A DNA stretch of 64,000 nucleotides from Camarhynchus parvulus (lineage: Eukaryota > Chordata > Aves > Passeriformes > Thraupidae): assembly GCF_901933205.1 (NCBI RefSeq), contig NC_044572.1, positions 35,185,501-35,249,500 of the forward strand, read 5' to 3'. Of the stretch, positions 61,501 to 64,000 are shown piece by piece; position 1 is the first letter of the stretch, and each line of letters starts with the position of its first letter. Below the pieces are notes generated by a model. That model had not been told where the DNA came from and ran no database searches. It was given only the letters and a program-made list of their open reading frames with translations. Position numbers and translations under genes: made by a program.

Positions 61501-64000
61501 TGTCACCTTCCATCTATAGTGCACTCTCAGAGTGTAAATGGTCACTGTTCCTTATCCCCACCTCACACTTCATCAGTCACCTTGAGCAGGCTGCTCTCGC
61601 CTGGGGCTCAATCCAGCCCCTGAGCAGAATCTGGGGCAAACCCTGGGCTATTTCAAAGCACTTGGACATGCTTCTTGTCAGCCAGCCCAGAAGTTTCTTC
61701 ATACAGCACTTTGTTTACTTATGTGAGTCTTGTGTGGAGAGTTCATATATCCAGACTACGCCCCTTCTGAAATAGGACTCCCTCCTGTCCAAGCTCTTCC
61801 GCTTTGGATAAAGTAATTAAATATTAATTTACATTTTCTTAACCCTATATCATCCAGCAATGTTCCCAGCCTGTGAGTATGTAGTCCATCCAGGGAGAAG
61901 ATTTATCTGTCCACAATCACATTTTTTTTGTCTACCAACCATCTCAAATGGAGCTCTCTTTTTTATTGATGGAGATGTCTAAGAACACATAAAACCATGA
62001 TATTCCTAGACCAATGGAACTTTTCAAAAATAGCTATTTGTTACTACCTTTTTATTAAAACAGAAAGCGACAAAAAAATTAGGGAGGTAGGGAGTCTTGC
62101 CTTAAAGAAGTTTCTTAGGGCTTCAAAGTTTGGTGGAACCAAGGCAGGGCCTGGAAAGCTCTGTTAATAACCCTAAATAAATATAGGACATATATAACCA
62201 CATTGGTAAATTACAGCTCATAGGCCTGTGTCCCTCAGCCTCAGCTGAGCCACAGTTGTTGAGGGTGTGGGGGGAACTCCTTCCACTCCCAAACCCTGAT
62301 GCAATTCATCTGCCATGGTTACAGCAGAAATTCAGACGTCATCAGCCTTCACATAAAGATGTGCTCACCAAGCAGACACCCTGCTGGGAAACATGGATGT
62401 GAGTGTTGCAAAAAAAGAGCATCACCCCACCGTGCTGCAGAAACCCCCCACGGCCTTTTGGGGCTTTGGCAGGAAGATTTAGCTCTCTGTACCCTGCAGC
62501 TGCAGCCCTGCCATCCTCAGGGCTGCAGTACTGGTAGAGAGAGAGCAGGGGAGTCCCCTTGCAAACAGATACTTGCCTGACAGATACTTGATTGCTGAAT
62601 GCAGGAGGAATGAACACATTATTTGCACGTCCTTAGGGCTCTTTTCTTCTTTGCCAGTACCCAGTTCAAACTCTCTGATGTCAAGCTATTTATTCCATTT
62701 ATTCCACAGGCAGTTTGATCATGCCACGTGATTACTCCCTGACAAACCTACAGGACACAATTGCTCATCAAATAACGTGATAGTGTGGAGCAGAGGACAA
62801 ATATTTGACGTCTTGAAGTTATCATAGCAGCTCAGTCTCAGGCAGCATAAGGCAGAGCTTGTTGACCCCAGGCAGCAACAGGTACAGCTCTCAGAGCTTT
62901 ATTTAGAAGCTGTAATCCTGCAGCCTTTCACACCAGATATTGTCTTGCTCAAAAAGTCCTGGCACAGAGCAAGCCTCTCTGCCTTTCCCTGCACCCACCA
63001 AGACCAGCAGGATTGCCAGCTTTTCCCACTGGTCCCATGCTTCTGCTTTGGGGCTTTGCTGGGTTTGACAACAAACCTCTGCCCAAATGACACAAACCAG
63101 TAACTTGTCACTACAGCCACCACGTGGTTTATGATGGTTAATCTGAACCTACTGGGGTACCACAGTTTACACCCTGCATTTCATTGTATTTCACAACCAG
63201 TCCCCCTGTAGATCCTGGCCCATAATGCACACATTTCAGCCAGCCAGTTCTGCACAGTTCAGTTGCCTGAACTGTTCTGTTTCTCACCTCATCAGTCATC
63301 CTCCCCTTTAAATCTGCTAACAACTCAAAACCTGAGCAGTCCTCAATGCTTTCTTCCTTGGCACATCCTGTCCTCAGAGCAGTAATAGTGCCAGGCAGGT
63401 AAAATGTCAAACCCAGCGGAAATGTGTAAAATAAATTTACATTGCTGTGAAGCATCAGGGTTGCCAGGCTCCTCTATATCCCCATTTGTCCATCAAATAA
63501 CCTCTGAGAGGAAGGCATGGGAAGCACCAAATATAACCTGTCCCAAATGTCTGACTGGCTCAGCACAGCCTCTCCCAATTCATGCATGATGAATTCCATG
63601 GGGCTAATTGAAATGAGCAAGGCAGGGAGCAATGCTAGCTCTTATCTTCCAAACAAAATTAGTCACTGAAGAGTTTCTGGGATCCCACAAAGGATTCAGG
63701 GAACAGATGGGGTTCTCAAGTGGTTCTCTCCTTGCTCCACCAAACTGCGGGTACTCTGGTTAGGAGGGCAAAGGAAAGTAAGTGTTACATGCCTGCATTT
63801 CCTCAGTGTAAGTCAGCACTCTGAGGTGGCTCAGTGGGAAATCCCACTGGGTGTCTCTTCCTCCCAGGAGGGTGACAGTGAATAACCATCAACACCCACC
63901 CCCCTGTTTACCCTACAGAGGATGCTACAGACCCTGACAGGGCTCTGACTGCACTTCAAGATGAATTCTGAAAGCTTCCTCCACACGTGGCACAAGGGTC
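58590..64000. other. Intergenic, no gene recognised
   Basis: This is unique DNA with moderately GC-rich patches (about 60880-61400). It holds a 17-base A tract (about 60174-60190) and an A/T-rich tandem repeat (60035-60105). MTURN follows PLEKHA8 in human, but neither its sequence nor a CpG island is visible here, so it is presumably beyond the window. Confidence 0.65.
60035..60105. repeat. A/T-rich tandem repeat, three copies
   Basis: ATATATTTCTTAATGAAA occurs three times, near 60038, 60067 and 60088, joined by AATTAAT-like spacers. Confidence 0.85.

Noticed and set aside
58590..64000. MTURN, expected downstream of PLEKHA8 by synteny
   Set aside because: No segment resembles its protein, and no CpG-island first exon was seen on the plus strand.

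Overview
The window is vertebrate nuclear DNA, most likely from a bird. Genes are split into short exons with long introns, promoters sit in CpG islands, and the interspersed repeats are mainly CR1 LINE fragments with the typical sauropsid 3' end (ATTCTATG-like terminal repeats). There is also one solo retroviral LTR and one probable MIR-like SINE. No species can be named from the sequence alone, and a crocodilian or turtle is not formally excluded.

Two protein-coding genes can be reconstructed completely. FKBP14 lies on the minus strand (coding exons between 26922 and 19593). It encodes a 215-residue ER-lumen peptidyl-prolyl isomerase with a signal peptide, one FKBP domain, two EF-hands and a C-terminal HDEL. 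PLEKHA8 (FAPP2) lies on the plus strand (14 coding exons between 27613 and 51728). It encodes a 520-residue protein with an N-terminal PI4P-binding PH domain and a C-terminal glycolipid-transfer (GLTP) domain. Their start codons are 690 bases apart, head to head across one CpG island (about 26690-27660) that carries five CCAAT boxes, so they probably share a bidirectional promoter. The FKBP14/PLEKHA8 pair is arranged as on human chromosome 7p.

Layout: 1-5200 has no recognised exon. A second CpG island lies at about 5290-6250; by synteny and candidate minus-strand splice donors it may be the promoter and first exon of SCRN1, but no SCRN1 coding sequence was found. From 6250 to about 17900 is intergenic DNA with CR1 fragments, a MIR-like SINE and a 897-bp solo LTR with 5-bp target duplications. 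FKBP14 runs from about 17920 to 26922 and PLEKHA8 from about 27400 to 51728. A long A/T-rich region after the PLEKHA8 stop, possibly 3' UTR up to about 58580, contains a 1.4-kb CR1 copy with decayed reverse transcriptase. From about 58590 to 64000 no gene was recognised; by synteny MTURN would be expected further downstream.

The two genes act in different parts of the secretory pathway: FKBP14 folds collagen-type clients in the ER, and PLEKHA8 moves glucosylceramide at the trans-Golgi. Points worth checking are a GC-AG intron in PLEKHA8, upstream ATGs ahead of PLEKHA8, two near-identical paired AP-1 palindromes in FKBP14 introns, an inverted pair of CR1 copies in FKBP14 intron 1, and an unusual 19-bp hairpin next to a poly(A) tract at 4321-4368. 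No previously undescribed gene system was found.
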